Assembly: GCA_030626915.1 (NCBI GenBank)
Contig: DAOUTC010000003.1
Location: 1 to 21,873 of the forward strand
From: Dehalococcoidia bacterium
Lineage (GTDB): Bacteria > Chloroflexota > Dehalococcoidia > GIF9 > AB-539-J10
Direction: 5' to 3'
DNA: 21,873 nucleotides
Shown piece by piece: positions 6,700 to 14,762 of the stretch; the stretch's first letter is position 1, and every line of letters begins with the position of its first letter. Position numbers and translations under genes: made by a program. The notes beneath the pieces are model-generated. The model did no database searches, was not told the DNA's origin, and saw only the letters and a program-made list of their open reading frames with translations.

Positions 6700-7578
6700 T
6701 TACAACCCCCGTATTTCCCTGTATCCTGGCTTCAATACATCGCTCACGGCAGTGCCCAAAAAGGTAAAACCGAGTATTAAAGTGCAGATGCATGCTACCG
6801 GAGGCACCACCCACCAAGGAGCTCTACTCATAGTGCCCGATTCAAAGGCGAAATGAAGTATCATCCCCCAGCTTACAGTTGTAGGGTCTCCTAATCCAAG
6901 AAAGGCCAGAACTGCTTCCGCATAGATTGCCTCTGTAACCATTAAAACAGCTTCAGCAAACATCAGAGGCACTACGTTGGGCAAAATTTCACCAAAAATT
7001 AATAAGGAGTCACTTGCTCCAATGCATCTTGATGCTTCAACAAAGGCCCTTTCTTTAAGAGATAACACTTGAGACCGGATTACTCTGGCAGTTGTAGGCC
7101 AAGATACAATGCTTACCACGAAAATTACATTCCATATACTGGGACCCAATATTGCTGCTAAAACTATCATTAATGGCAACATAGGAAGCATCATAAAGAA
7201 GTCCACAATTCTCATAAGCACTTCTTCAATTCTGCCCCCATAAAAGCCCGCCATTAACCCTATCAGGGTGCCAACCAATACTGTTAAGGCTGCCGCCAAG
7301 AACCCTATAACTAGCGAAACCCTGGAGCCAAATATTACCTGACTCCATATATCTCTGGCCAAATCGTCGGTGCCAAGCCAAAATTGATGACAGGGAGGAA
7401 GAAGTATATTCTCAACCGCTCCCGTTTTACTCGGGTCTACAGTGTGCAGAAATGGTGCAAATAAAGCTACAATAGCGAAGAGTGCAAATATGCTTAGCCC
7501 AACTACCCCCATTTTATTTGTCAGGAGTAGTTGGAAGAACCCCTTCACTTTTTCTAGCTCTCTAAGAAATTTGAGCAT
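6700..7578 (-). CDS. Oligopeptide/dipeptide ABC transporter permease (OppC/DppC type)
   Basis: 292 residues of inner-membrane permease. An N-terminal cytoplasmic stretch and first helix (GVVGLSIFALFAIVALFAPF, 24-43) lead to the C-type motif LGTDDLARDIWSQVIFGSR (68-86). Helices follow, with the EAA loop at about 178-200 (AFVEASRCIGASDSLLIFGEILP) that docks onto the ATPase, and the C-terminal LGTAVSDVLKPGYRE. It pairs with the B-type permease, whose stop lies one base before this start. The family imports peptides, nickel-chelates or other amino-acid-like compounds, and sequence alone does not choose among them. Confidence 0.95.
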   Translation of the reverse strand: MLKFLRELEKVKGFFQLLLTNKMGVVGLSIFALFAIVALFAPFLHTVDPSKTGAVENILLPPCHQFWLGTDDLARDIWSQVIFGSRVSLVIGFLAAALTVLVGTLIGLMAGFYGGRIEEVLMRIVDFFMMLPMLPLMIVLAAILGPSIWNVIFVVSIVSWPTTARVIRSQVLSLKERAFVEASRCIGASDSLLIFGEILPNVVPLMFAEAVLMVTEAIYAEAVLAFLGLGDPTTVSWGMILHFAFESGTMSRAPWWVVPPVACICTLILGFTFLGTAVSDVLKPGYREIRGL

Positions 7579-7579
7579 C

Positions 7580-8569
7580 TTACTCTGATTTCCCTACCTT
7601 TATCCTTGGGTCTATGTAGCCATATATCAGGTCAACCACTAAATTAGCCAGCACAACTGCAACAGCGAATACAAGGAACGTGCCCTGAAGGAGGGGATAA
7701 TCACGTTTCATTACAGCATCATACACCAGCCTGCCTACGCCAGGCCATGAAAAGACCGTTTCAGCCTCAATTATTCCTGCCACCGCAAAGGCTAAGTTTA
7801 CTCCAGTAATCGTAACCACAGGCAATAAAGCGTTTCTTAAGGCATGATTTCTTAGAACAGCAGATTCTTTTAGCCCCTTTGCTCTGGCTGTGGTTATATA
7901 ATCCTGGCCTGAGGCATCCTGCATGGAACTTCGTGTTAATAAAACATATTCCCCACCATACCAGAGTACTATTGAAATTGCTGGCAGAAACATGTGCCAT
8001 AAGACATCCTTCCAGTATCCGAAGCCGGTCAGTCCTGATGCAGCTGTAGATATCCCTCCTAGAGGAAAGATTGCCAGCTGGAAAGCGAAAATCAGCAGGA
8101 AAATTATGCCCATGCAAAATGTTGGCACAGAATACAGTGTTAACGAAATACCAAGTATAAATGAGTCAATTTTTGTTCCTGTCTTCCATCCAGCAATCGC
8201 ACCGAGAATTGTGCCTAGAATAACAGCTATGGCAAGAGCCGTTACAACCAGCAATAATGTTTGCGGTATCCTGTCAGCAATGACTTCTAATACAGGTCTT
8301 TTTTGCCAGAATGATATGCCTAGGTTTCCCTGAAATAGCTCTGTTAGATAACAATTGAATTGCTCCCACAATGGCTTATCCAGGCCAAATTTTTCCCTCA
8401 CTAACTGCATCTGCTCAGCAGTTATCCTAGGGTCCCTGAACATCATGCGTATTGGGTCGCCAGGTACCATGCGGAAAATGAGGAAGTTTACGCATACAAT
8501 AGCAAAAATGGTGATGATGGCGGCTATCGCTTTTCTAATGGCAAAGCTTGCAAACCCCTTTAAAGCCAT
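7580..8569 (-). CDS. Oligopeptide/dipeptide ABC transporter permease (OppB/DppB type)
   Basis: 329 residues. It begins with a transmembrane helix (AIAAIITIFAIVCVNFLIF) and the B-type motif RMVPGDPIR (33-41). A periplasmic segment with FGLDKPLWEQF and GNLGISFWQKRPV follows, then further helices. The EAA loop at about 223-250 is DYITTARAKGLKESAVLRNHA, and the C-terminal motif FSWPGVGRLVYDAV and DPRIKVG close the protein. It is the first of the four membrane/ATPase genes and lies 68 bases after the binding-protein gene. Its start region sits inside a perfect 16-bp inverted repeat that could limit translation. The only Shine-Dalgarno-like sequence (GGTGAT) lies in the upstream arm. Confidence 0.95.
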   Translation of the reverse strand: MALKGFASFAIRKAIAAIITIFAIVCVNFLIFRMVPGDPIRMMFRDPRITAEQMQLVREKFGLDKPLWEQFNCYLTELFQGNLGISFWQKRPVLEVIADRIPQTLLLVVTALAIAVILGTILGAIAGWKTGTKIDSFILGISLTLYSVPTFCMGIIFLLIFAFQLAIFPLGGISTAASGLTGFGYWKDVLWHMFLPAISIVLWYGGEYVLLTRSSMQDASGQDYITTARAKGLKESAVLRNHALRNALLPVVTITGVNLAFAVAGIIEAETVFSWPGVGRLVYDAVMKRDYPLLQGTFLVFAVAVVLANLVVDLIYGYIDPRIKVGKSE

Positions 8570-8589
8570 TTTACATCATCACCATTTTT
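8504..8589 (-). repeat. Perfect 16-bp inverted repeat enclosing the OppB-type start codon
   Basis: AAAAATGGTGATGATG at 8504-8519 is the exact reverse complement of 8574-8589, with a 54-base spacer. The spacer contains the permease ATG (8567-8569) and its first 16 codons. In the - strand mRNA the 5' arm lies just upstream of the start codon and includes the GGTGAT ribosome-binding-like sequence. A hairpin could therefore hide the binding site while leaving the ATG in the loop. There is no T-run, so this is not an ordinary terminator. Confidence 0.7.
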
Positions 8590-8637
8590 AACCATCGATA
8601 GGGGGAAACTTTAGTTGCCCATGTACCTCTTCTTAGC

Positions 8638-10341
8638 TTATTTCAAATGCACCTCAAAGTAAGTCCAGGGGTTAATCCATGTCGAAACTCCACCCATTGT
8701 TTCTACATAGCCTTCAAACTTATCGGTTCTTACAGGATTTATTAAATCTGGCCTAACTAGAAAACCGTATGGCAGGTCCTCAGCCATCATCATTTGCATC
8801 TCATATAGGTATTCCCTTCGCTTCGTCGTATCTACCTCAGCAAGCATTTTATCCAGGGCTTCATCAAAATCAGGATTGTCGTAATAAGCTGTGTTCCATC
8901 CTTCGCCTCCAGCCTCATAGCTGCGGCCAAATTCCCATATCCAGTCAGCATGTGGACCAGGCTCTTCCTCGCCAAAGCCAATATCATATAGCTCCTCCTC
9001 TGGCACATAGAGGTATTCGTAGAAAGTATCAAGATCTAATACTTTCATAACAATGTCTATGCCTATGTCCTCAAGCTGCTCCTTAATTAATGTTGCAGCT
9101 TTAACCTCATCAGTCCAATCCGAAGGAACAATTAGTTCGAAGGAGAGGTTTTCCCCTGTATCAGGGTCATTTCTTATTCCATCATTATCGGTATCTATGT
9201 ATCCACCTTCATCCAGGATTTCATTAGCCAAATCGGGGTCGTAATCATACTGGGGCAAATTTGGATTATGGTCTGCCAACTCCGGATACATAAAGCTGTC
9301 CACCTTCTCTGCATATCCAAGATACACCAGGTCTATCATCCTGTCCCTGTCTATTCCGTGCATAATGGCTTTTCTTACGTTCAAGTCTTGAAGCGGCCCA
9401 TCCTTATACAGATTAAACGATAGCCATACCATTCCAATACCTGGAGAAACTATAACCTCGATGTTCTCAGTTTCCCTGAAGTCATCCACAACCAGTGCGG
9501 AACAACCGGAATACCCAATTATGTCCACCTCGCCACTCTTCAAAGCCATATATAGAGCATCCTCGCTGCCATAAGTTCTGAAAACCACCTCATCTACATA
9601 TGGTCTTCCTCCCCAATAATCCTCATTGGCTTCAAACCAGATATATTCAGCAGGCTTAAACTCCTTTAGCTTAAATGGACCAGAGCCAATAAGTGGATAG
9701 TTTGCATATGAGAGCATATCATCCTTATAAGGCTCCCAAATATGCTTGGGAAAGATTGGCATCCAAAAGGCAGCTGGATACGGCCCACCAATCGTTGCCT
9801 CCAGCGTAAATTCTACCGTGTAATCATCAATAGCTTTTATAGAGCCAGGTTCACAAATACAGTCAGGGTAAGCCCATGCTGGGTCTGCTTGAGGCAGATA
9901 CTCAATCGTGAAAGCTACATCTTCTGCTGTAACTGGCACACCATCATGGAAAGTTGCATCTTCACGCAGATGGAATGTCCAGGTCTTTCCATCCTCCGTT
10001 TCCCAACTGGTGGCTAACCTGGGCAAGGGCTCATAGTCTGGCGCAGGACCTAAAATCCATAATTGGTCATAGACCAGGGGCCAGAAAACACACCCCATCT
10101 CTGTATACTGCCACGTTTCGTCACATATCAAAGTTTCTATGCCCTCTTCGGCAGGGAAGCCAACATTCAACCTGCCTCCATATTGTATTTCCTCTTCTTC
10201 CGGTGGAGGGGTCACCTCTTCCTCTGGCGGAGGAGTTACTTCTTCTTCCGCCGCAGGAGCACACTGCATCACGGGAATGGACAAAGTAAGCACTAATACT
10301 ACTGTTCCAATTAAAGCTAATAGACTTTCCCTTTTTCTCAT
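8638..10341 (-). CDS. Family-5 ABC substrate-binding lipoprotein (peptide/nickel type), copy 1
   Basis: 567 residues. A signal peptide (MRKRESLLALIGTVVLVLTL...) ends in IPVMQC, so Cys27 is the likely lipidated residue, although MQC is a loose lipobox. An acidic proline linker with TPPPEEE repeats (about 32-51) tethers the domain to the membrane. The family-5 (SBP_bac_5) body follows: YGGRLNVG, WTFHLREDATFHDGVPVTAED, IGSGPFKLKEF and DLNVRKAIMHGIDRDRM. An acidic loop, DTDNDGIRND (382-391), resembles a calcium-binding DxDxDG loop. AAAGGAGGATGAG precedes the ATG. It captures the importer's substrate outside the membrane. It sits directly before the permease genes and is a diverged paralogue of the lipoprotein at 14763-16469. 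Confidence 0.95.
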   Translation of the reverse strand: MRKRESLLALIGTVVLVLTLSIPVMQCAPAAEEEVTPPPEEEVTPPPEEEEIQYGGRLNVGFPAEEGIETLICDETWQYTEMGCVFWPLVYDQLWILGPAPDYEPLPRLATSWETEDGKTWTFHLREDATFHDGVPVTAEDVAFTIEYLPQADPAWAYPDCICEPGSIKAIDDYTVEFTLEATIGGPYPAAFWMPIFPKHIWEPYKDDMLSYANYPLIGSGPFKLKEFKPAEYIWFEANEDYWGGRPYVDEVVFRTYGSEDALYMALKSGEVDIIGYSGCSALVVDDFRETENIEVIVSPGIGMVWLSFNLYKDGPLQDLNVRKAIMHGIDRDRMIDLVYLGYAEKVDSFMYPELADHNPNLPQYDYDPDLANEILDEGGYIDTDNDGIRNDPDTGENLSFELIVPSDWTDEVKAATLIKEQLEDIGIDIVMKVLDLDTFYEYLYVPEEELYDIGFGEEEPGPHADWIWEFGRSYEAGGEGWNTAYYDNPDFDEALDKMLAEVDTTKRREYLYEMQMMMAEDLPYGFLVRPDLINPVRTDKFEGYVETMGGVSTWINPWTYFEVHLK

Positions 10342-10422
10342 CTCATCCTCCTTTCCTAATTTTTATTTTGTTTTTATTCTAAACTCAAACTATCTCATAA
10401 GGCTTAATACCTCCCGTTCAGC

Positions 10423-11643
10423 TTACAATATCGTCTCTGCTCTTTTATGTATTATTATACCCCACTGCCTCATTTCCCTAAAGTATATCTCTCTTTCCTC
10501 TTCATTAAAAACCTCTGGAGGAAACACTCCTGTATGATTTACCTGTCCCCTCAGCATCATTAATGCGAATATAGCTCCTGAAACTGAGGTGGCATAGGAT
10601 ACATCGCTAGCTCCAGGGATTCTTTCGCAGGCTGCTGTGGAATTGGGACCTTCAGTCCATAATTGATAATGCCAATCTTTACCGTCTTTTTTGCCATAAA
10701 CATCCACCGTAAGTATCAGCCGGCTCATAAGCTTACCACTCTTTACTAGCTCTACTAGTTCTTTTGCACTGGGCGTAGAGGGTAGCAACTTTAAGAAGAT
10801 ACTCCTCGGAGTCACTTTTTTCCCCTCAATTTCAATAGACTCTTCACTCATTAGCTTGAGATCTACGATAGATTTCCAAAGCATATATGCAGGCTCACCC
10901 ATCTTGAAATCTACATATTTTACTGGCTTCCCAATGAACTTTGGAATTACTAATGGCTCTTCGTGGCTATGATAGTACACCTTCCCTTTAGCACCTATAG
11001 GAGGAGGGAAATCATATTCCTCTTCTCCACTGAAAGGAGGCATTTCCTTGTAGCCGTTATCCCATATCACAGCAGGTGAGCTAAGGTCTTCCAGATAAGT
11101 CTGTGGCTGCCATAAAACTATTGGCTTTTCAGATTCGGTTATAGCATAATCTTTTATTTTTATACTATCGACTTCATCTAATTTGTCTGCAGCCTCCCTA
11201 GCCATCACATTTGTAGTGCCAGCATCAGAACCAGCTAAAATTAACCCTTTGAGAGAAGTCTCCTCCCATTTTTTGGCGTACTTTAGCTCCTCTACAGGAA
11301 TGCTTCTGTCCCCTCCTGGAAAGTATGCACTGGTTGCCAAATCTTGATAGTTTGTTCTTGCTCTATAACAAGCTTCCATTATCTGGTCGTTAAACTTAGG
11401 CAAGGTAGCATTTACTACTAAGTCAAATTTCCTATCCTTCATAAGTTTTGTCATGCCAGTTACATCACTGGCATCCAACTTTTCTATCTTTAGTTTCTTG
11501 CTCTTGTTTGTCTCTACAATCTCCTTCATTCTGTTTGGGTCAATATCACCCAGGACTACCTCTGAGACATCATCAGCCCTTGTAAGTACCCAGCTTATTA
11601 CAGTTCCTTGAGCTCCAGCTCCTATTATTAATACTTTCTTCAT
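10423..11643 (-). CDS. Saccharopine dehydrogenase-like NAD(P)-dependent oxidoreductase, copy 1
   Basis: 406 residues. The N-terminal Rossmann fold opens KKVLIIGAGAQG, with the GxGxxG dinucleotide loop at 8-13 and Asp in the LGDIDPNRM strand. The middle and C-terminal domains carry FPPPIGAKGKVYYHSHEEP, matching the second copy at 16592-17824. The family (saccharopine, carboxynorspermidine and related dehydrogenases) makes or breaks a C-N bond joining an amino acid to a carbonyl compound, using NAD(P)H. Start choice: ATG at 11643 has AAGGAGG at ideal spacing. An in-frame ATG at 11676 overlaps the preceding methyltransferase stop as ATGA but has no ribosome-binding site. The gap to that stop is 29 bases. 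The substrate is unknown; the context suggests an N-substituted amino acid. Confidence 0.85.
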   Translation of the reverse strand: MKKVLIIGAGAQGTVISWVLTRADDVSEVVLGDIDPNRMKEIVETNKSKKLKIEKLDASDVTGMTKLMKDRKFDLVVNATLPKFNDQIMEACYRARTNYQDLATSAYFPGGDRSIPVEELKYAKKWEETSLKGLILAGSDAGTTNVMAREAADKLDEVDSIKIKDYAITESEKPIVLWQPQTYLEDLSSPAVIWDNGYKEMPPFSGEEEYDFPPPIGAKGKVYYHSHEEPLVIPKFIGKPVKYVDFKMGEPAYMLWKSIVDLKLMSEESIEIEGKKVTPRSIFLKLLPSTPSAKELVELVKSGKLMSRLILTVDVYGKKDGKDWHYQLWTEGPNSTAACERIPGASDVSYATSVSGAIFALMMLRGQVNHTGVFPPEVFNEEEREIYFREMRQWGIIIHKRAETIL

Positions 11644-11672
11644 ATTGCCGCCTCCTTTTTTGAAATTTTGAT

Positions 11673-13103
11673 TCATTTTAATAATTCCGCTTCAGCTCTG
11701 TTCAAAATCTGGGATATCTCTTTTTCTACATCTTCAGGAATAGGCTCAGGCTTGTGAGTAGTTAATATCTGTTTGACTTTTTCTTTAGCCACTTTATCAA
11801 TGGGCTTAGACCCACCTTTCTCCCATGTCTCAAAGCTATATATATCACTGAGTCTCGATATCCACCTTTCTCTGAAATGCTTCAATGTATGTTTTTCGCT
11901 CAAGAAGATGCCGCCAGGGCCAACTTTATTAATAACATCCAATGCCAAGGTTTCATCATTCACCTCAAGTCCCCTAACAAATCTTAAGGCGTAATCTATA
12001 ATCTCGTTGTCAATAATCAAAGCTTCCGGAGATGTTATGCGGCCCCCTTCTAGTGCTCCCAAACCGAGGATAATGTCGGGGGCTGCTAATATATGTGTGA
12101 TAAGTGATATAGCCTTTTCATAGCCCGCTTGCATATCTAGAAGTTTGGAACCGGAGCAGGAAGCTTCCAGCTCACTTGGCAAATCATAATAGCAAGCTAA
12201 CTGGTTAAGGGCTAGATTCATAATATTACCCTCTGGTGATTGAATTCCTATTCCCGTTTTGAAATCCACAATGCCAACATCAGCCGCATATACCACTGGC
12301 GCCCCGGGGCTAGCAAACTCAAGTATAACCAAACCAGTTAGAAATTCTGCGTTGCTAATAGCCATTGTGCTAGCCAGTGTAGCAGGGGCTGTGGTGCCTG
12401 CCATAGGCATAGGGTATATAACAACTGGAATACCAGCCTTGGCAAGCTCTATGCTTGCTTCTGTCATTCCTTTATCATATCTAAGAGGAGAAATAGTACA
12501 GATAACTACAGAAAAAATAGGTCTTTTTTTAAGTTCACTCTTGCCACCAACAATGGCAGACGCAATTTCAATCTCATATTGAGCTTCTCTAGCGCTCAGT
12601 GCATCCCCTTCAAAATGCTTTTCTGAATTTCTTAAACAAGTATACATATCAACTATACACCGCATGGGTGCCGGCACATCTGTGCCAGCCCCTAGTGTCC
12701 AAAGAAGATTAACGTGATCAAGATAATCAGCTATCACCGAGCAACGAGCGATATCTTCGCTCGTCGAATACCTCCGCTTGCCAGTTTCCCAATCAAATAT
12801 GAAGGGGGGACCTCCATCAGCACAGAAATGGGGCTCCTGCTTATTCAATACAAAGTCATATTTTGCATTTCTGGCACAATACTTTATGGTCTTAGGAGCT
12901 CTTTTTAAGGCCTCTTCAACTAAATTTCTAGGTATAGTAGCATGACTTCTCTCATAATCAACTCTAGCTCCAGCTTTCTTTAAAATATCAAGAGCTTCCT
13001 TGCTCATAACTTCAATACCGGTATTTTCCAAAACTTTCACAGAAGCATTATGAATAGTTTCTATCTCGTCTTGTGACAAAAAACTTATTCTGGGTTTACT
13101 CAT
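11673..13103 (-). CDS. MttB-family (trimethylamine methyltransferase-like) corrinoid methyltransferase, copy 1
   Basis: 476 residues from ATG 13103, which aligns with the MSKPRIS start of the copy at 20068-21507 and has a GGGGGA ribosome-binding sequence. A TTG three codons upstream is less likely. MttB-family TIM barrels move a methyl group from a quaternary or tertiary amine to the Co(I) of a corrinoid protein. Family features seen: FLSQDEIETIHNASVKVLE, YCARNAKYDFVLNKQEPHF, SPLRYDKGMTEASIELAKAG, GAPVVYAADVG, a DMQAGYEKA segment, SPEALIIDNEIIDY and VGPGGIFLSEKHTLKHFRER. The frame is uninterrupted, with no in-frame amber codon, so this is a pyrrolysine-free member like glycine betaine methyltransferase MtgB. 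The substrate is unknown. It follows copy 2 by 35 bases. Confidence 0.93.
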   Translation of the reverse strand: MSKPRISFLSQDEIETIHNASVKVLENTGIEVMSKEALDILKKAGARVDYERSHATIPRNLVEEALKRAPKTIKYCARNAKYDFVLNKQEPHFCADGGPPFIFDWETGKRRYSTSEDIARCSVIADYLDHVNLLWTLGAGTDVPAPMRCIVDMYTCLRNSEKHFEGDALSAREAQYEIEIASAIVGGKSELKKRPIFSVVICTISPLRYDKGMTEASIELAKAGIPVVIYPMPMAGTTAPATLASTMAISNAEFLTGLVILEFASPGAPVVYAADVGIVDFKTGIGIQSPEGNIMNLALNQLACYYDLPSELEASCSGSKLLDMQAGYEKAISLITHILAAPDIILGLGALEGGRITSPEALIIDNEIIDYALRFVRGLEVNDETLALDVINKVGPGGIFLSEKHTLKHFRERWISRLSDIYSFETWEKGGSKPIDKVAKEKVKQILTTHKPEPIPEDVEKEISQILNRAEAELLK

Positions 13104-13138
13104 TCTGTCCAATCCCCCTTCTCTTTGTTATCTTGATT

Positions 13139-14554
13139 CTAATTCTGTGCCAAGAATTCTGCTTCAGCTCTGTTCAAAATCTGAGATATCTCCTTTTCTA
13201 CATCTTCAGGAATAGGCTCAGGCTTGTGTGTGGCCAAAATTTCCTTGACCCTCTGTTTAGCTATTTCTAGTTTAGGATTCACATCCTGCCATTCCCCTGT
13301 TCTATAGGTATTTACATCGCTGAGCTTGGGCTGCTTAAGCTCTTTATAATGCTTTAAGGTATGTTTTTCTCCCAAAAAGGTCCCACCAGGGCCAACTCTA
13401 TTAATGACATCCAGTGCCAAAGTGTTATCATTCACTTCGAAACCTTGGGCAAGCTCTAAGATAGAAGCTATAAATTCGTTTTCAATGAACAAAGCCTCGG
13501 GAGATGCAGCATAGCCACAAATAAGGTCTGCACCAGGGTGTAAGTTCCGATTAATGCCTATAGCCGCCTCGTAACTATATGGTACCCAGAGGCTTAGATA
13601 CAGGGCTGCAGGGCCAGATATTTCACATGGCAAGCCATAATAATGGGCAATTTGAGCGCTGCCAAGATTAAGAAGGCTGGCTCCCGAGGATTCAACTGCT
13701 CTCCCCGATGAAGAATCTGCCACACAGGCAGCAGTTGAATATACTGCCGGTGCTCCAGAACTGGCAAATTCGGAAATAACTAAGCTGGCTAGATTTTCGG
13801 CGTTAATAATGACTAAAGTTCCCGCTAAACTAGCTGGGCTCGTCTCCATCGCTAAAGGCTCATCCATATAAACAACTGGAACACCAGCCTTAGCAAACTC
13901 TATAGAGGCTTCTATTGAGCCCCTATCGAATCTAAGAGGAGAGATAGGAGACTGAATTGCCGAGATAATAGGTCTTTTTCTGAGTTCCTCCTTCCCACCA
14001 GCAATAGCAGCTGCGATCTCAATTTGGTATTGCGCATTTCTGGCGTTCAACGCTTCGTGCTCAACATGCTTTTCTGTGTTTCTTAGACAAGTAACAAATT
14101 CGGTTAAACCCTGCATAGGTGCTGGGATATCATTAGCAGTGCACATTGTCCAAAGGAAATGAACATTATTGAGATAATCAGCCACTACTGAGCAATGAGC
14201 AACATCTTCACTTGTTGAATATCTACGCTTGCCAGTTTCCCAATCAAATATGAAAGGAGGCTCTCCATCAGCACAAAAATGGGGCTCCTGCTTATTCAAT
14301 ACAAAGTCGTATTTTGGATTTCTGGCACAGTATTTTATGGTCTTAGGAGCCCTTTTTAATGCCTCTTCAACTAAACTTCTAGGAATACCAGCATGATTTT
14401 CCTCATAATCAACATTCGCTCCAGCTTTCTTTAAAATATCAAGAGCTTTATCACTCATAACTTTGATACCAGTATTTTCCAAAACTTCTAATGAAGCATT
14501 ATGAATAGTTTCTATTTCATCTTGTGACAAAAAATTCATTTGCAGTTCACTCAT
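13139..14554 (-). CDS. MttB-family corrinoid methyltransferase, copy 2 (diverged centre)
   Basis: 471 residues. The N-terminal ~125 residues (FLSQDEIETIHNASLEVLE, YCARNPKYDFVLNKQEPHF, DWETGKRRYSTSED) and the C-terminal 25 (PEPIPEDVEKEISQILNRAE) are nearly identical to copy 1. The centre has diverged strongly. The DMQAGYE block of copies 1 and 3 is replaced by VPYSYEA, and the LGxxE stretch before SPEAL is shortened to CGYAA. The barrel's substrate-facing region therefore probably differs, suggesting a different methylated substrate or loss of the original activity. There is no in-frame amber codon. A TAAGGA lies directly before the ATG, with unusually short spacing. A 208-base gap with a strong hairpin separates it from the preceding binding-protein gene. 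Confidence 0.9.
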   Translation of the reverse strand: MSELQMNFLSQDEIETIHNASLEVLENTGIKVMSDKALDILKKAGANVDYEENHAGIPRSLVEEALKRAPKTIKYCARNPKYDFVLNKQEPHFCADGEPPFIFDWETGKRRYSTSEDVAHCSVVADYLNNVHFLWTMCTANDIPAPMQGLTEFVTCLRNTEKHVEHEALNARNAQYQIEIAAAIAGGKEELRKRPIISAIQSPISPLRFDRGSIEASIEFAKAGVPVVYMDEPLAMETSPASLAGTLVIINAENLASLVISEFASSGAPAVYSTAACVADSSSGRAVESSGASLLNLGSAQIAHYYGLPCEISGPAALYLSLWVPYSYEAAIGINRNLHPGADLICGYAASPEALFIENEFIASILELAQGFEVNDNTLALDVINRVGPGGTFLGEKHTLKHYKELKQPKLSDVNTYRTGEWQDVNPKLEIAKQRVKEILATHKPEPIPEDVEKEISQILNRAEAEFLAQN

Positions 14555-14672
14555 TCCTTAGTTCTCTTTAATTATTACTTCTGTAATTCATTAGGGTAGT
14601 CATGGTTTGTTAGGTAATCAGTGCTAAGGCTCAGAACATGCCAAAATTACCTTCCACCTGCAGCATGGCAGA

Positions 14673-14713
14673 AGTGGTGATGATGGCTACTATTCTTGAC
14701 CACCATCACCACT
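14673..14713 (-). repeat. 14-bp stem-loop after binding-protein gene 2
   Basis: AGTGGTGATGATGG (14673-14686) faces CCACCATCACCACT (14700-14713) across a 13-base loop. All 14 positions pair if one G:T or A:C position is tolerated. There is no T-run on either side, so it is not a standard intrinsic terminator. It lies 50 bases after the lipoprotein stop and 118 bases before the next methyltransferase start. This position suits mRNA end protection or processing. The 11-base core GGTGATGATGG also occurs at 8510-8520. Confidence 0.6.
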
Positions 14714-14762
14714 AAAAACCAACACTGTCTTAATGTCTTAAGAAGTATCACTTAGCCATGGC

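Noticed and set aside
10139..10537. Plus-strand ORF opposite the lipoprotein signal peptide
   Set aside because: The Ser/Gly repeats are just the antisense of the TPPPEEE linker. The opposite strand has signal peptide, linker and domain in order.
14673..14713. Stem-loop read as an intrinsic terminator
   Set aside because: No T-run follows on either strand, so it is kept only as a hairpin of unknown role.
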